Translations under genes and position numbers: made by a program
Notes under the pieces: generated by a model
What the model was told of the DNA's origin: nothing
Seen by the model: the letters and a program-made list of their open reading frames with translations, nothing else
Databases searched by the model: none
In this document: one piece after another, positions 1-6,840 of the stretch
Layout of the letters: every line of letters starts with the position of its first letter
Position numbering within the stretch: the stretch's first letter is position 1
Assembly (NCBI GenBank): GCA_003140275.1
Contig: PLJQ01000283.1
Span: 310 to 10,479, forward strand
Direction of reading: 5' to 3'
Source: Limisphaerales bacterium
GTDB lineage: Bacteria; Verrucomicrobiota; Verrucomicrobiia; Limisphaerales; PALSA-1396
Length of the DNA stretch: 10,170 nt

Positions 1-573
1 GCCGCCGATGCCGACGCAGGTGGATTGGCCGACGCCGCGCGAGGTCAATTGCCACACGGCTTCATAAGTCAACGTCCCGCTGCGCGACAGGACGCCGATG
101 TTCCCCTTTTTGTGAATGTAACCGGGCGAAATGCCGATGCGACAGCCGCCGTGCGAATCCTTGCCTTGGCCGGGCGTGACGATGCCGGGGCAATTCGGTC
201 CGATGAGCCGCGTGCGCCTGCCTTCCATCGCGCGTTTCACCTTCACCATGTCGTTGACGGGAATTCCCTCCGTGATGGCGACCACGAGGTCGAGTTCCGC
301 ATCCACGCCTTCGAGAATCGCGTCGGCGGCGAAGGGTGGGGGAACGAAGACTGCGCTGGCCGTCGCGCCGGTTTGCTTCACGGCCTCGGCCACGGTGTCG
401 AAGATGGGAACCTTCTTTCCGCCTTGCTCGAAGAATTGTCCGCCCTTGCCGGGCGTGACGCCGGCGACGACTTGCGTGCCATAATCGATCGAGAGTTGGG
501 CATGACGCGCGCCGAAGCTGCCGGTGATGCCTTGAACGAGAACTTTGGTGTCGGGTTTAACTAGAATAGCCAT
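1..573 (-). CDS. sucD: Succinyl-CoA synthetase (ADP/GDP-forming) subunit alpha, 3' end beyond window
   Basis: This is the alpha subunit of succinyl-CoA synthetase, which with SucC interconverts succinyl-CoA and succinate with formation of ATP or GTP in the cytoplasmic TCA cycle. The first 191 residues are visible. They begin MAILVKPDTKVLVQGITGSFG, with the CoA-binding Rossmann-type glycine motif at residues 15-21. GPNCPG lies at 125-130, SRSGTLTYE at 163-171, and the window ends in GQSTCVGIGG. The phosphohistidine lies in the missing C-terminal part. Compared with E. coli SucD as I remember it, there are about seven extra residues (QGKDSHGG region, about 136-143) between the GPNCPG and IGI motifs. 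The ATG at 573 is chosen because it gives the conserved family N-terminus. It overlaps the end of the preceding 60-residue gene by 17 bp, so translational coupling is plausible. No Shine-Dalgarno sequence is visible. Identification is secure. Confidence 0.96.
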   Translation of the reverse strand, partial: MAILVKPDTKVLVQGITGSFGARHAQLSIDYGTQVVAGVTPGKGGQFFEQGGKKVPIFDTVAEAVKQTGATASAVFVPPPFAADAILEGVDAELDLVVAITEGIPVNDMVKVKRAMEGRRTRLIGPNCPGIVTPGQGKDSHGGCRIGISPGYIHKKGNIGVLSRSGTLTYEAVWQLTSRGVGQSTCVGIGG

Positions 574-739
574 GTTTTGATCTGATGAAATTCCATCCGC
601 ACTGGAGTTTTTCCAGGAACGCTTCAATCTCAAGAAAGCGATTAACCATTTCGTCGTTTTTGAGCATGCGCTCCCATGGTGTCTGTCGAAGATTCTCTTC
701 GAGCGCCGCAATTTCCTGTGAGGTGAATTCTTCGCTCAT
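557..739 (-). CDS. Small hypothetical protein (60 aa) upstream of sucD
   Basis: I do not recognise this 60-residue protein. It is charged and probably mostly helical: an acidic N-terminus (MSEEFTSQEIAALEENLR), a central stretch with TPWERMLKND and NRFLEIEAFLEKL, and a short basic tail ending RSKHGYSS. There is one cysteine and no membrane segment. Support for it being real is positional. It starts 3 bp after the VOC gene stops, it overlaps the sucD start by 17 bp in another frame, and without it there would be a roughly 170 bp hole inside a tightly packed operon. It may help translation pass into sucD, or be a small partner protein. Without homologues I cannot say which, and a chance reading frame remains possible. 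Confidence 0.6.
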   Translation of the reverse strand: MSEEFTSQEIAALEENLRQTPWERMLKNDEMVNRFLEIEAFLEKLQCGWNFIRSKHGYSS

Positions 740-742
740 AAC

Positions 743-1117
743 TTACTTCGCGTGGCGCTTGTGGATGCAAATCAAATTACCTTCGCTGTCGTAAATAAAC
801 GCCATCTTGCAGACGGGTGTGGGGAACGGCTCCATCTTGAACCTCACGCCGTTCGCCTTGAGATGCGCGATGGCCGCGTCGAAATCCTCCATTTCCAGTC
901 CGACGGAACAGCCGGTCGCGGTCGGTTTCCAATCCGGCGCGCCCGCGCCGAGGGAGAGCGTGCCCGGGCCGATGTCGTATTCTGTCCACTGCATCCCGCC
1001 GGCTTCGCCGACGATCATCGTGGGTTTGAGGCCCAGCACGCCTTCGTAAAACTTCCGTGCTCGCGCCATATCGGTGACCGGGTAACAACTGAATGCGATT
1101 TCGATGGCTTTTAGCAT
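743..1117 (-). CDS. VOC (glyoxalase/bleomycin-resistance fold) family protein
   Basis: This 124-residue protein has the vicinal-oxygen-chelate fold, with two beta-alpha-beta-beta-beta halves. Half one carries CYPVTDMARARKFYEGVLGL (residues 11-30), the family's N-terminal signature. Half two carries FDAAIAHLKANGVRF (79-93) and the closing YDSEGNLICIHK (109-120). In classical glyoxalase I and many dioxygenases the last strand reads GNLIEL-H, where the glutamate binds metal. Here that position is cysteine. The usual histidine in the first strand also seems replaced, by phenylalanine 9. Canonical metal binding is therefore doubtful, and the protein may be a binding or non-canonical member. It sits 13 bp after the Nmad3-like gene and 3 bp before the small ORF, in the operon that interrupts sucC-sucD. 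Substrate unknown. Family assignment is firm, function is not. Confidence 0.88.
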   Translation of the reverse strand: MLKAIEIAFSCYPVTDMARARKFYEGVLGLKPTMIVGEAGGMQWTEYDIGPGTLSLGAGAPDWKPTATGCSVGLEMEDFDAAIAHLKANGVRFKMEPFPTPVCKMAFIYDSEGNLICIHKRHAK

Positions 1118-1130
1118 AGGCGAAAAATCT

Positions 1131-1988
1131 TCAATGCTTGTCTCTTATCAGTTTCTTGGCCCACTCCACTGCGTCCGGCCTGGAATCCGCGTCAAAAACA
1201 AAATCCTGACCTACATCAGCTGTTCGAAGGAACAGATCTTTTCCTTTTATTTTCCATTTCACACGATCATGGAAAGACAACAGAGATTTGTTGCGTTCGG
1301 GGCGGAATGCGAGAGGCAATTTCCAATAACCTTTGTGGTAATTTGGCAAGGGTGCAGTCAGAACCAAATCTTTATGGTATCGCTCGAATACGCCAGCACC
1401 CGGGATATTCCCCCGTAATCCTTTCAAGCAAAGTTCGTCTGGCGCGATGAGCAGCTCTCCCAGACGATCGCCATAAAAATGCGGATGGAATCTTGCCCAG
1501 TCTGGGGCGTCAGCTCTGTTCTGCTTACCGACAGGCAAGCTTCTGCCTATTTGAAACCAGCCGAAAATAACGTGTTCTGTGCGTTTGTCTGCATACTCAT
1601 AATCTCCGCAACTGTTGGTTCTTACGTTTCTAAACGAACCAAAGAAGAATATTAGGTCTCCCTCGCCGACTCCATGCTTTTTTAGGTGCGTCACAGACGT
1701 CTTGCAAAACATCGGTCGCCATCCTGGCAACCTAGGCAGCATTTTGCGCTGAAGGTCAGGGTCAAGATGGGCCGGGTCAGTCTGTCGTTTCCGGCTTAGA
1801 TCGTGAACCAGTTTCCCTAATGATATTCCATCTACGGAGAGATGGTCATACTGAGTTAAAGTACTCTTCCGGTACTTCACCTTCAGCGGTAGTGGAAGGG
1901 AGATCATCTTCCTGCTGTCCTGGAAGATAGGGCTCGCCGCTTTACCATACTCGGAATCGAAACCTTTCCTGCTAAAAACAATTTTCAT
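1131..1988 (-). CDS. Nmad3-like putative nucleotide modification associated protein
   Basis: This 285-residue protein matches what I remember of the Nmad3 family (nucleotide modification associated domain 3), predicted from comparative genomics to act in modification of bases in DNA; its reaction is not known to me. Family-like blocks run the full length: SRKGFDS (6-12), a SLPLPL stretch (30-35), HLDPDL (74-79), DLIFFFGSFR (111-120), HVIFGWFQIG (139-148), HPHFY (168-172), a W..PLAF block (222-228) and GQDFVFD (260-266). No signal peptide or membrane segment is visible, so it should be cytoplasmic. The ATG at 1988 gives the expected N-terminus and lies 22 bp after the sucC stop. Lines sampled by eye are about 40-50% GC against near 58% in citrate synthase, and its codons look less biased to G/C, which suggests transfer. 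No methylase, restriction enzyme or phage gene is beside it. Family moderately sure, activity unknown. Confidence 0.75.
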   Translation of the reverse strand: MKIVFSRKGFDSEYGKAASPIFQDSRKMISLPLPLKVKYRKSTLTQYDHLSVDGISLGKLVHDLSRKRQTDPAHLDPDLQRKMLPRLPGWRPMFCKTSVTHLKKHGVGEGDLIFFFGSFRNVRTNSCGDYEYADKRTEHVIFGWFQIGRSLPVGKQNRADAPDWARFHPHFYGDRLGELLIAPDELCLKGLRGNIPGAGVFERYHKDLVLTAPLPNYHKGYWKLPLAFRPERNKSLLSFHDRVKWKIKGKDLFLRTADVGQDFVFDADSRPDAVEWAKKLIRDKH

Positions 1989-2010
1989 TGTGTTTAATGA
2001 GGCTCTTTTC

Positions 2011-3222
2011 TCAGATCATGTTCCCGGTCGCCTTCACAACTTTCTGCGCCGCGTCCGCCATCGAGTCACCCGTGATGAGCGTAAGGCCGGATTCGGCCAG
2101 AGTTTTTTTACCGGCGGCCACGTTGTTGCCTTCGAGCCGGACGACAAGCGGAAGTTTCAAACCCGTTTCCTTCACCGCCGAGACGATGCCGGTGGCGATG
2201 ACGTTGCAATCCATGATGCCGCCGAAAATGTTAACGAGAATGCCCTTCACATGCGGGTCTTGCAGGATGATCTTGAACGCCGCCGTCACCTGCTCTTTGC
2301 TCGCGCCGCCGCCCACGTCGAGGAAGTTCGCCGGGCTGCCGCCGTAATGTTGGATGATATCCATCGTCGCCATCGCCAAGCCTGCACCGTTGACGAGGCA
2401 GGCGATCGAACCGTCGAGCTTGATGTAATTGAGGTTGAACTTGCTGGCTTCAATTTCCAGTGGGGCTTCCTCGGCGAGATCGCGCATCTCCTGAATGTTT
2501 TTGTGGCGATAGAGCGCGTTGTCGTCCACACCAATTTTAGCATCGACAGCGACGAGTGCGTCTTTGCCATCGTTGCCTTCGACGATACAGAGCGGATTGA
2601 TCTCGACCATGCTCGCGTCGCATTCCCACCAGGTCTTGTAAACGCCGAGCAAAAGCTTTACTGCCGGATTAATCAAATCACCCTTGATGCCGAGCGCGGC
2701 GGCGAGTTTGCGCGCCTGATACGGCATCATGCCGACTGCGGGGTCGATGGTTTCCTTGATGATTTTCTCCGGTGTTTTGGCCGCCACCTCCTCGATGTCA
2801 ACCCCACCTTCAGTGCTGACCATCATTAACGGACGTGACGCGGCGCGATCGAGCAACACAGCAAGATATAATTCACTTTTGATTGCGGGCGCGGCGGCGA
2901 TGAGCAGTTTGCTGACGCGCCGGCCTTCCGGACCGGTTTGTTTGGTGACGAGCACCTGGCCGAGCATCGCTTTGGCCTTTTCGCAGACATCGTCGGCGGT
3001 TTTGCAAAGTTTGACGCCGCCCTGGAAGCCGCTCTTGAACGTTCCCTTGCCGCGTCCGCCGGCGTGGATTTGTGATTTTACAACGACCCGGTTTTCGCCG
3101 TGCGCAAAAAGTTTTTCGGCGATGACCCTGGCCGCATCGGCAGTGGAACAGACATCGCCGGGCGGGACAGCGACGCCGAACTGCGCGAGCAATTGTTTGG
3201 CCTGATACTCGTGAATGTTCAT
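2011..3222 (-). CDS. sucC: Succinyl-CoA synthetase (ADP-forming) subunit beta
   Basis: This is the nucleotide-binding beta subunit of succinyl-CoA synthetase, partner of SucD in the TCA cycle. The 403 residues are full length for the family. The N-terminus MNIHEYQAKQLL is the standard opening of an ATP-grasp beta subunit. QIHAGGRGKG (51-60) is in the nucleotide-binding region, EINPL (207-211) carries metal-binding residues, and the C-terminal CoA-ligase domain shows NGAGLAMATMD (278-288), FLDVGGGA (300-307), NIFGGIMDCNVIA (331-343) and VRLEGNN (361-367). The reading frame stays open upstream to 3321, but the ATG at 3222 is chosen because the extra 33 residues are not family-like and part of them come from the repeat element. 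Only 270 bp separate it from citrate synthase on the same strand. Downstream lies the Nmad3-like gene, not sucD. Confidence 0.97.
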   Translation of the reverse strand: MNIHEYQAKQLLAQFGVAVPPGDVCSTADAARVIAEKLFAHGENRVVVKSQIHAGGRGKGTFKSGFQGGVKLCKTADDVCEKAKAMLGQVLVTKQTGPEGRRVSKLLIAAAPAIKSELYLAVLLDRAASRPLMMVSTEGGVDIEEVAAKTPEKIIKETIDPAVGMMPYQARKLAAALGIKGDLINPAVKLLLGVYKTWWECDASMVEINPLCIVEGNDGKDALVAVDAKIGVDDNALYRHKNIQEMRDLAEEAPLEIEASKFNLNYIKLDGSIACLVNGAGLAMATMDIIQHYGGSPANFLDVGGGASKEQVTAAFKIILQDPHVKGILVNIFGGIMDCNVIATGIVSAVKETGLKLPLVVRLEGNNVAAGKKTLAESGLTLITGDSMADAAQKVVKATGNMI

Positions 3223-3279
3223 TTTGAAAATCTTTTTGGCTTCGAGTTTCTGGTCTTTAAAAAGAACTTGAGAATAAAC

Positions 3280-3430
3280 CGCCCTCACCGTTGCCCTCTC
3301 CACCAGGAGAGGGAGCAACACTCGCCACCGTGGGGAAGTAACCCAGCATGTTGGATGGGAGGCAGCGAATACTCAAGCGACAGCCGATGACTTCTCCCTC
3401 TCCTTGAGGGAGAGGGCCGGGGTGAGGGCG
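3280..3430. repeat. REP/BIME-like inverted-repeat element in the gltA-sucC gap
   Basis: The gap holds a nested palindrome. The outer arms are CGCCCTCACC (3280-3289) and its exact complement GGTGAGGGCG (3421-3430). Inside each outer arm is a hairpin: CCCTCTCC/GGAGAGGG with a 4 nt loop (3294-3313), and CCCTCTCC/GGAGAGGG with a short TTGAG loop region (3396-3416). The two hairpins share the same stem sequence. Read on the minus strand the right half encodes RPHPGPLPQGEG, a phrase that turns up in spurious proteins of many genomes, which points to a dispersed non-coding repeat. It could act as a transcription attenuator or an mRNA-stabilising structure between citrate synthase and sucC. Mobility is inferred from resemblance only. 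Confidence 0.8.
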
Positions 3431-3492
3431 AGCGTTCGTCACTCTATTTTGCATGTGTTCAGGATGATCAGAAACCTCAAATCCGTCATTGC

Positions 3493-4632
3493 TCACCGTT
3501 GTTCCAGCGGCACCACCTTCAATCCGACCGGGCCGGTATAGACGCTTTGCGGGCGAATCAGACGGTTGTCCGCCAATTGTTCGAGCACGTGCGCCGTCCA
3601 GCCGGCGGTGCGGGCGATGGCGAAAATCGGCGTGAACAAATCGGTCGGGATGCCGAGCGAGTAATAAACTGTGGCGGAATAGAAATCGACATTGGCCTGA
3701 AGGTGCTTTTCTTTAAGCATGATCTCGGCGATGCGTTCGCTCATCTGAATCCATTTCGCCTCGCCGAGTTTGGCGCTGAGTATCTGCGCCATTCGTTTCA
3801 GGTGCGGTGCGCGCGGGTCGAGCGTTTTATAGACGCGATGGCCAATGCCCATGATTTTCTTTTTCTGTGCCAGCGCGTCGGCGATGTAAGCATCCACCTT
3901 GTCGATGGAACCGATTTCCCGAAGCATTTTGATGACGCCTTCGTTGGCGCCGCCATGGAGCGGCCCTTTGAGCGTGCCAATGGCCGAAGTGATGGCGGAA
4001 TACATGTCGCTCAAAGTCGCAATGGTGACACGGGCAGCAAAGGTGGAGGCGTTCATCCCGTGGTCCGCATGAAGCACATAACACAGGTCCATCGTGCTCT
4101 CCTTTTCAGCGGACGGTTTCTCGCCGTCCATGAGGTAAAGGAAATTGGCGGCTTCGCCCAACGAGTGGTCGGGTGGCAAAAGGCTTTTTCCCTGACGTGC
4201 GCGGTGAAAATAGGCCGTGACGATGGAAATCTGCGCGATCAGCTTTCGCGCTTTGTGCCGTTGTGAATCGTGTGAATCATCGTCGCACTCCGGATCAAAA
4301 CAGCCGAGCGCAGAAATGGCCGTGCGGAGGGCGTGCATGGGCGGGGTGGTCTTGGGCAGGGATTTGATGAGGTCGATGACGCCCTTGGGGAGATCGCGTT
4401 CGGCGGCGAGAGCGGCCTTGAGTTCGGTCAATTCTTTGGGGGTGGGAAGGTGGCCGTGGTGAAGGAGGTGAACGACTTCCTCATAAGTCACCTTGCCGGC
4501 GAGTTCATTGATGTTGTAACCGCAATAAATTAATTCGCCGATGTCACCTTTGACATCGCTGAGGCGTGTGTTGGCGGCGACGACGCCTTCGAGACCTTTG
4601 GCGGCAGCAACGGGATTGGCGGGAGGAGTCAT
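3493..4632 (-). CDS. gltA: Citrate synthase
   Basis: This enzyme condenses oxaloacetate and acetyl-CoA to citrate, the entry step of the TCA cycle, in the cytoplasm. At 379 residues it has the shorter bacterial/archaeal-type length (CitZ-like) rather than the roughly 427 of E. coli GltA. All key blocks are present: HADHG (188-192, oxaloacetate-binding histidine), GPLHGGANE (223-231, catalytic His226), MGIGHRVYKTLDPRA (261-275, catalytic His265), NVDFYSATVY (314-323, catalytic Asp316), and RTAGWTAHVLEQ (341-352). The ATG at 4632 starts MTPPANPVAAAKGLEGVVA; the GLEGVVA stretch is the usual family opening, so the start could lie a few codons further in. A sigma70-like promoter sits 53-81 bp upstream. 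The acidic/histidine insertion DPECDDDSHDSQRH (113-126) is longer than I would expect, but the core is unaffected. Confidence 0.97.
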   Translation of the reverse strand: MTPPANPVAAAKGLEGVVAANTRLSDVKGDIGELIYCGYNINELAGKVTYEEVVHLLHHGHLPTPKELTELKAALAAERDLPKGVIDLIKSLPKTTPPMHALRTAISALGCFDPECDDDSHDSQRHKARKLIAQISIVTAYFHRARQGKSLLPPDHSLGEAANFLYLMDGEKPSAEKESTMDLCYVLHADHGMNASTFAARVTIATLSDMYSAITSAIGTLKGPLHGGANEGVIKMLREIGSIDKVDAYIADALAQKKKIMGIGHRVYKTLDPRAPHLKRMAQILSAKLGEAKWIQMSERIAEIMLKEKHLQANVDFYSATVYYSLGIPTDLFTPIFAIARTAGWTAHVLEQLADNRLIRPQSVYTGPVGLKVVPLEQR

Positions 4633-4656
4633 GGATATTTACAGCATCATGCGCGT

Positions 4657-4687
4657 TTGACGTATTCGTAAAAATTAAACGGTTAAT
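4657..4687 (+). promoter_or_regulatory. Possible plus-strand promoter for the amidase gene
   Basis: TTGACG (4657-4662) is followed after 19 bp by GTTAAT (4682-4687, 4/6 match to TATAAT) within an AT-rich stretch. The spacing is long and the leader would be about 95 nt, so this is a weak candidate. It would overlap the minus-strand promoter for citrate synthase, with the two facing one another. Confidence 0.25.
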
Positions 4688-4713
4688 CTAGGTATCGAGG
4701 TTTGCGGCGTCAA
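4685..4713 (-). promoter_or_regulatory. Sigma70-like promoter for citrate synthase
   Basis: On the minus strand TTGACG (4713-4708) is followed after exactly 17 bp by TAGATT (4690-4685), a near-consensus -35 and a 4/6 match to the -10. Predicted transcription would start near 4678, giving a leader of about 46 nt before the ATG at 4632. Spacing, position and AT-rich surroundings agree. Not experimentally known. Confidence 0.55.
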
Positions 4714-4789
4714 CGGTTTTCACTGATTAGCGAGTCCGCGTGCTATTCCCTTGAATTGGCGAACGCAGACACGCACATTGCGCGGGTTT

Positions 4790-5788
4790 ATGAAAGCTGC
4801 GGTTACGATGTTGCTCTGGTGGGTTCTTGCTCTGGCGGGAGCGACGGCGTTTGCCCAAAGTTCACCGAGCCGGGCTGAGCGGTTGAATATTGCCGGCAAG
4901 GGGTACGTCCGGTTGAGCGTCTGGGCGCGGGCCAATAATTTTGAAATCCGGTCGGTCAAAAAAGATGAAATTGCGCAGTTGACCAAGGGTGCGTCTCGAT
5001 TGGTTTTCACCGCCGATTCAAAACAGGCACAGATCAATGGCATCAACGTCGATCTGTTGTTTCCGATTCTCGCCCGCAACGGCGGCCCGTACATCGCCCA
5101 ACTTGATCTGCAAACCACGCTCCATCCGTTGTTGTTTCCGCCCAAGAACAACGCGGGTTCAAAGGTTCGAACCGTTTGTCTCGATCCCGGTCACGGTGGC
5201 AAACAGACCGGTACGCTCGACGGTTCCAAGCAGGAAAAGAAATACACGCTGCTGTTGGCGCAAGAGTTGCGTGACCAATTGGTTCGCGCCGGACTGAGAG
5301 TCACCCTCACGCGTACGACCGATACCTTGATTGATTTGCCGGTGCGGACCGACCTGGCCCGACGGCGTGGCGCTGACCTGTTTGTCAGCCTGCATTTCAA
5401 CGGCGCCAGTAGTTCCAAAAATGAGGTCAAGGGCATTGAAGTTTATTGCCTGACACCGTCCGGTGCCAGTTCCACCAACGCGCGCGGTGAAGGTGCCGGC
5501 GCCGGGCCGATGCCGGGCAATCGGAACAACGAGAAAAACATGTTTCTGGCGTATCAGGTGCACAAATCGCTGGTGAAAAGTCTGCCCACGGAAGATCGCG
5601 GTGTGCGCCGGGCGCGCTTCGCTGTGTTGCGTGAGGCGCAAATGCCGGCAGTGCTCATTGAAGGCGGATACATGTCACACCCATCCGAATCGAAAAAGAT
5701 TTACGACCCGGTCTATCGCCGGGAAATGGCGCACGCCATCGTCGATGGGTTGCTGGCCTATAAACGACAGGTGGAAACGGGCGATTGA
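4790..5788 (+). CDS. Secreted N-acetylmuramoyl-L-alanine amidase (Amidase_3)
   Basis: This zinc amidase cuts the bond between N-acetylmuramic acid and L-alanine of peptidoglycan in the periplasm, for cell separation or wall turnover. From the ATG at 4790 it has 332 residues. A signal peptide (about 1-23, hydrophobic MLLWWVLALAGATAFA, likely cut after AFA) leads to a 40-115 region (LSVWARANNF, INGINVDLLFPI) resembling the small beta domain often placed before such amidases. The Amidase_3 catalytic domain spans about 127-325: CLDPGHGG with zinc ligand His135, Glu149 in KQEKKYTLLLAQEL, SLHFN with His202, and catalytic Glu291 in VLIEGGYMSHP. The frame stays open to a TTG at 4751, but that would add 13 residues before the signal peptide. 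A glycine/alanine-rich loop (about 223-247) lies between the His202 and Glu291 motifs. No AMIN or LysM repeat is visible. Confidence 0.93.
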   Translation: MKAAVTMLLWWVLALAGATAFAQSSPSRAERLNIAGKGYVRLSVWARANNFEIRSVKKDEIAQLTKGASRLVFTADSKQAQINGINVDLLFPILARNGGPYIAQLDLQTTLHPLLFPPKNNAGSKVRTVCLDPGHGGKQTGTLDGSKQEKKYTLLLAQELRDQLVRAGLRVTLTRTTDTLIDLPVRTDLARRRGADLFVSLHFNGASSSKNEVKGIEVYCLTPSGASSTNARGEGAGAGPMPGNRNNEKNMFLAYQVHKSLVKSLPTEDRGVRRARFAVLREAQMPAVLIEGGYMSHPSESKKIYDPVYRREMAHAIVDGLLAYKRQVETGD

Positions 5789-5798
5789 GCAGGATCAT

Positions 5799-5839
5799 CC
5801 GCTGGATTGATTCTTCACTCCATTTCAATCTTCCAGCGG
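5799..5839. terminator. Inverted repeat at convergent gene ends, possible bidirectional terminator
   Basis: CCGCTGGATTGA (5799-5810) can pair with TCAATC-TT-CCAGCGG (5825-5839), leaving a loop of 14 nt that contains the stop codon of the minus-strand gene. It lies exactly at the junction of two convergent genes. There is no run of T on either side, so a rho-independent terminator is only a weak reading. Confidence 0.3.
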
Positions 5840-6834
5840 CCCAGCAATTGCAGGTCGTCGATCAGAAAATCGCGCGGCCCGGTGCCAATAAACTCGATGG
5901 TAAACCAATCGACGTTCCCCAGCGGTAGTTTTGAAAAGGACGTGAACGGCAGTTCTATTTTCTGCCACCGATGGTCCAGCTTCGGTTCGATGGAACTTTG
6001 TGACAAGACTTGATTCGTCTCAAATGCATTCGCGAACAACGTGAAGCGTGCCTGGCCCATTCCTTCCCGTGTGCGCAACCAGACGCGCAAACCGGTCGCC
6101 CCGTTTTGCAGGATTTGCCAGCCGCGAACCCGCGTGGTCGCAACGGTCACAGAGCTTTTGCCAACCGGCAGCGACACCCGCAACGCCGCATGACCGTTCT
6201 TTGCGGTTGGATCGGTTTTCAGCGAAGCGACCACCGGCGTGCCCGCCAACAAACTCCACCCTTCCATGCCCGTTTCAAATCCTTCGAGGAACGGCCAGAA
6301 GACGCGTGACGGTTCTTCGAGTCCGGCGGTGCGGGGCCGGACAACGCGCATGGGCGACAGGTTGGTTTCAGTCGCGGTAATCATCCTCACAAAATAAACG
6401 AGCGGCACATCGACATCGTCCACCGGCACACTGGTTTCCCAATGATCGACCTGCAAACTCATCGGATAGGAACGCCAGTTCCGCACTGCCCAATGCCCCG
6501 GTTCGTCCTCGCTGGCAACCACGATCATGCCGGCGTTGGGGTTCGGTGGTTGCGACGAACAAAGGATTTTCAACCGGCCCGCGTTCACTTCCGCCCGCAA
6601 AGTTTCAAAACCGGTCAGGCGAATTTGGTTGGTGTCAATGGCTGAAGGAAACCGGACAAAATCAGTGGCCCAGGCATCGGCAGGCGGAGAGTTGGTTTGC
6701 GCGCCAACCCGGACGGCCAGACAGAAACAGACAAACAACGCCGGCGATATTCGTTGCGCCTTCAATCGCCGGGCAATCCTCGACGACTCGCGCCCAACTT
6801 TGAATCTTGAACTTTGAATTCCAGACTTCATCAT
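5815..6834 (-). CDS. Secreted protein with C-terminal carbohydrate-binding-like jelly roll, unknown function
   Basis: I do not recognise a named gene. The 339 residues begin with a long basic stretch and then a signal peptide (about 24-45: KAQRISPALFVCFCLAVRVGA, likely cut before QT). The middle (about 55-165) is beta-rich, with an IRLTGFETLRAEVNAGRLKI segment and a W-rich strand pattern. The C-terminal part (about 184-335) looks like a galactose-binding/CBM11- or CIA30-like jelly roll: GFETGMEGWS, HAALRVSLP, LRVWLRTREG, WQKIELPFTSF, and closing FLIDDLQLLGRW. That suggests binding of a carbohydrate or cell-surface ligand outside the cytoplasm. The start is uncertain. The frame stays open far upstream into the divergent adenosyltransferase gene, and the MM pair at 6834/6831 is the most sensible start, leaving only 6 bp between genes. 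Residues 6-13 are encoded by a direct repeat and may in fact be untranslated. Confidence 0.7.
   Translation of the reverse strand: MMKSGIQSSRFKVGRESSRIARRLKAQRISPALFVCFCLAVRVGAQTNSPPADAWATDFVRFPSAIDTNQIRLTGFETLRAEVNAGRLKILCSSQPPNPNAGMIVVASEDEPGHWAVRNWRSYPMSLQVDHWETSVPVDDVDVPLVYFVRMITATETNLSPMRVVRPRTAGLEEPSRVFWPFLEGFETGMEGWSLLAGTPVVASLKTDPTAKNGHAALRVSLPVGKSSVTVATTRVRGWQILQNGATGLRVWLRTREGMGQARFTLFANAFETNQVLSQSSIEPKLDHRWQKIELPFTSFSKLPLGNVDWFTIEFIGTGPRDFLIDDLQLLGRWKIEME
6796..6819. repeat. Direct repeat AACTTTGAAT x2 at the divergent junction
   Basis: AACTTTGAAT occurs at 6796-6805 and again at 6810-6819, 14 bp apart, in an otherwise GC-rich region just upstream of the adenosyltransferase and at the 5' end of the divergent secreted-protein gene. 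It may be an operator-like element, an AT-rich promoter spacer, or a fragment of a simple low-complexity repeat. The sequence itself is certain, its role is not. Confidence 0.6.
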
Positions 6835-6840
6835 GCCGCC

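Noticed and set aside
1990..2829. 279-residue plus-strand frame opposite sucC
   Set aside because: It is antisense to a clearly conserved gene and has no recognisable domain. Long opposite-strand frames are expected in GC-rich coding DNA.
3223..3321. Upstream extension of sucC by 33 residues
   Set aside because: The family N-terminus MNIHEYQAKQ begins at 3222, and the extension runs into the repeat element.
3257..3496. 79-residue minus-strand frame containing RPHPGPLPQGEG
   Set aside because: It is the translation of the inverted-repeat element and overlaps the end of citrate synthase. The phrase is typical of spurious proteins made from dispersed repeats.
3499..4266. 255-residue plus-strand frame opposite citrate synthase
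   Set aside because: It is a shadow of the citrate synthase reading frame, whose active-site motifs are intact.
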